DNA from: Helicobacteraceae bacterium
Lineage (GTDB): Bacteria; Campylobacterota; Campylobacteria; Campylobacterales; Sulfurimonadaceae
Direction of reading: 5' to 3'
DNA: 6,410 nucleotides
Assembly: GCA_030613795.1 (NCBI GenBank)
Contig: JAUWLG010000079.1
Location: forward strand, 1 to 6,410
The stretch's first letter is position 1. Each line of letters starts with the position of its first letter. The notes under the pieces are model-generated. The model did not search any database. It was not told where the DNA came from and saw only the letters and a list, made by a program, of their open reading frames with translations. This document shows, one piece after another, positions 5,753-6,410 of this stretch. The position numbers and the translations under genes are program-made.

Positions 5753-6410
5753 ATGGGTTTTTTAAGTTATGAAAAGTCGATAGAGCTGTTAGATGCACTC
5801 GATGCGGGCGTTTTACGCAAAGAAAATGTCTTTTTAAATGATGCACTTGGCCGCTATCTGGCAGAAGATCTTATTGCAGATGAGAACTCACCTTCTCAGC
5901 CCACTTCGGCAATGGATGGTTATGCAGTTGTGCACAGTGACCTTGTTTCCGGACGAATTAAGATCTTAGGTGACAACCCGGCAGGCAGTGATGAGACACG
6001 TGAAGTGACCAGTGGCAACTGTATTAAGACCTTTACCGGAGCCGGCATGCCTCATGGTGCTGATACCTTGATCCAGATCGAAAATGTGACGGTTGAAGGT
6101 GATGAGATCATCATCAACGAAGAGGTCCCTTACGGAAACAGTGTTCGCCCGATTGGAGAAAGTTACTCTGAGGGTGATGTGCTTATACAAAAAGGGAGCA
6201 AGATCGGGTTTGCAGAGATCGGTGTGATGGCCGGTCTGAACACGGCAGTCGTCTCTGTGATGTTAAAACCGCGTGTCGCAACGCTCTCTACAGGGAGTGA
6301 GATCTTAGAGATCGGTCAGACCCAGGAGAACGCTTCTCAGATTCGCAGTTCAAACCATCATACCATTGCTGCTATTGCCAATATGGCGGGTGCAGAAGTG
6401 GTACAGATGG
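5753..6410 (+). CDS. moeA: Molybdopterin molybdenumtransferase MoeA, 5' part (runs off the right edge)
   Basis: MoeA inserts molybdate into adenylylated molybdopterin to form the mature cofactor. The frame stays open from ATG at 5753-5755 to the window end; 219 residues are visible of roughly 400 expected. Seen: SAMDGYAV (52-59), the substrate-site signature; TGAGMPHGADTLIQIE (95-110), the usual TGAP.P.GAD..V block; VRPIGESYSEGDVLI (131-145), where most relatives read GED; and PRVATLSTGSEIL (173-185), start of the MoCF-type molybdopterin-binding domain III, then IRSSN. The ATG directly abuts the moaE stop (5750-5752), and AGGAG (5743-5747) inside moaE is the ribosome site. Membership of the moaD-moaE-moeA operon fits the arrangement I recall for C. 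jejuni moeA2. Some of these bacteria carry two MoeA paralogues, so the symbol is at family level. Confidence 0.92.
   Translation, partial: MGFLSYEKSIELLDALDAGVLRKENVFLNDALGRYLAEDLIADENSPSQPTSAMDGYAVVHSDLVSGRIKILGDNPAGSDETREVTSGNCIKTFTGAGMPHGADTLIQIENVTVEGDEIIINEEVPYGNSVRPIGESYSEGDVLIQKGSKIGFAEIGVMAGLNTAVVSVMLKPRVATLSTGSEILEIGQTQENASQIRSSNHHTIAAIANMAGAEVVQM

Noticed and set aside
5966..6190. Minus-strand 74-codon open stretch opposite moeA
   Set aside because: It lies wholly inside the conserved MoeA frame and has no supporting start signals.

Overview
The window looks like chromosomal DNA of a Campylobacterota (Epsilonproteobacteria) member, most likely a free-living Sulfurimonas/Sulfurovum-type organism. 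This is inferred from four things: an FqrB-type flavodoxin reductase rather than a thioredoxin reductase; a short (about 220 aa) MqnA of the futalosine menaquinone route; a moaD-moaE-moeA order that, as I recall, matches Campylobacter jejuni (moaD, moaE, moeA2); and compact intergenic regions with GCTATAAT-type -10 boxes. No database search was possible, so the genus is a guess.

Layout. Positions 1-541 (+) hold the 3' part of an FqrB-like flavodoxin/NADPH oxidoreductase. Positions 542-701 are a convergent intergenic region with several hairpins. Positions 702-3893 (-) encode one large NAD-specific glutamate dehydrogenase (1063 aa) with its own promoter and ribosome binding site. Positions 3894-4232 contain no intact gene but do contain the frameshifted, 5'-truncated C-terminal remnant of an EAL-domain (cyclic-di-GMP phosphodiesterase) gene on the minus strand. 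Positions 4233-4889 (-) encode MqnA, chorismate dehydratase. Positions 4890-5088 are a divergent promoter region with two inverted arrays of a purine-rich heptamer. Positions 5089-6410 (+) are a tightly packed molybdopterin operon: moaD, moaE and a moeA that runs off the right edge.

How the genes relate. MoaD and MoaE are the two subunits of molybdopterin synthase, and MoeA inserts molybdate, so the right-hand operon is one pathway. In such organisms it would serve enzymes such as nitrate reductase, formate dehydrogenase or sulfite/polysulfide oxidoreductases. MqnA starts menaquinone synthesis, which feeds the same respiratory chains. FqrB and GDH both sit at the 2-oxo acid/reductant node of central metabolism (flavodoxin-NADPH exchange; glutamate to 2-oxoglutarate), but they are convergent and separately transcribed.

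No defence system, CRISPR array, tRNA, rRNA or insertion sequence is visible. I did not find a convincing new multi-gene system. The most unusual parts are the mirrored heptamer arrays that end 9-10 bp from the -10 boxes of both divergent promoters, and the EAL gene relic.
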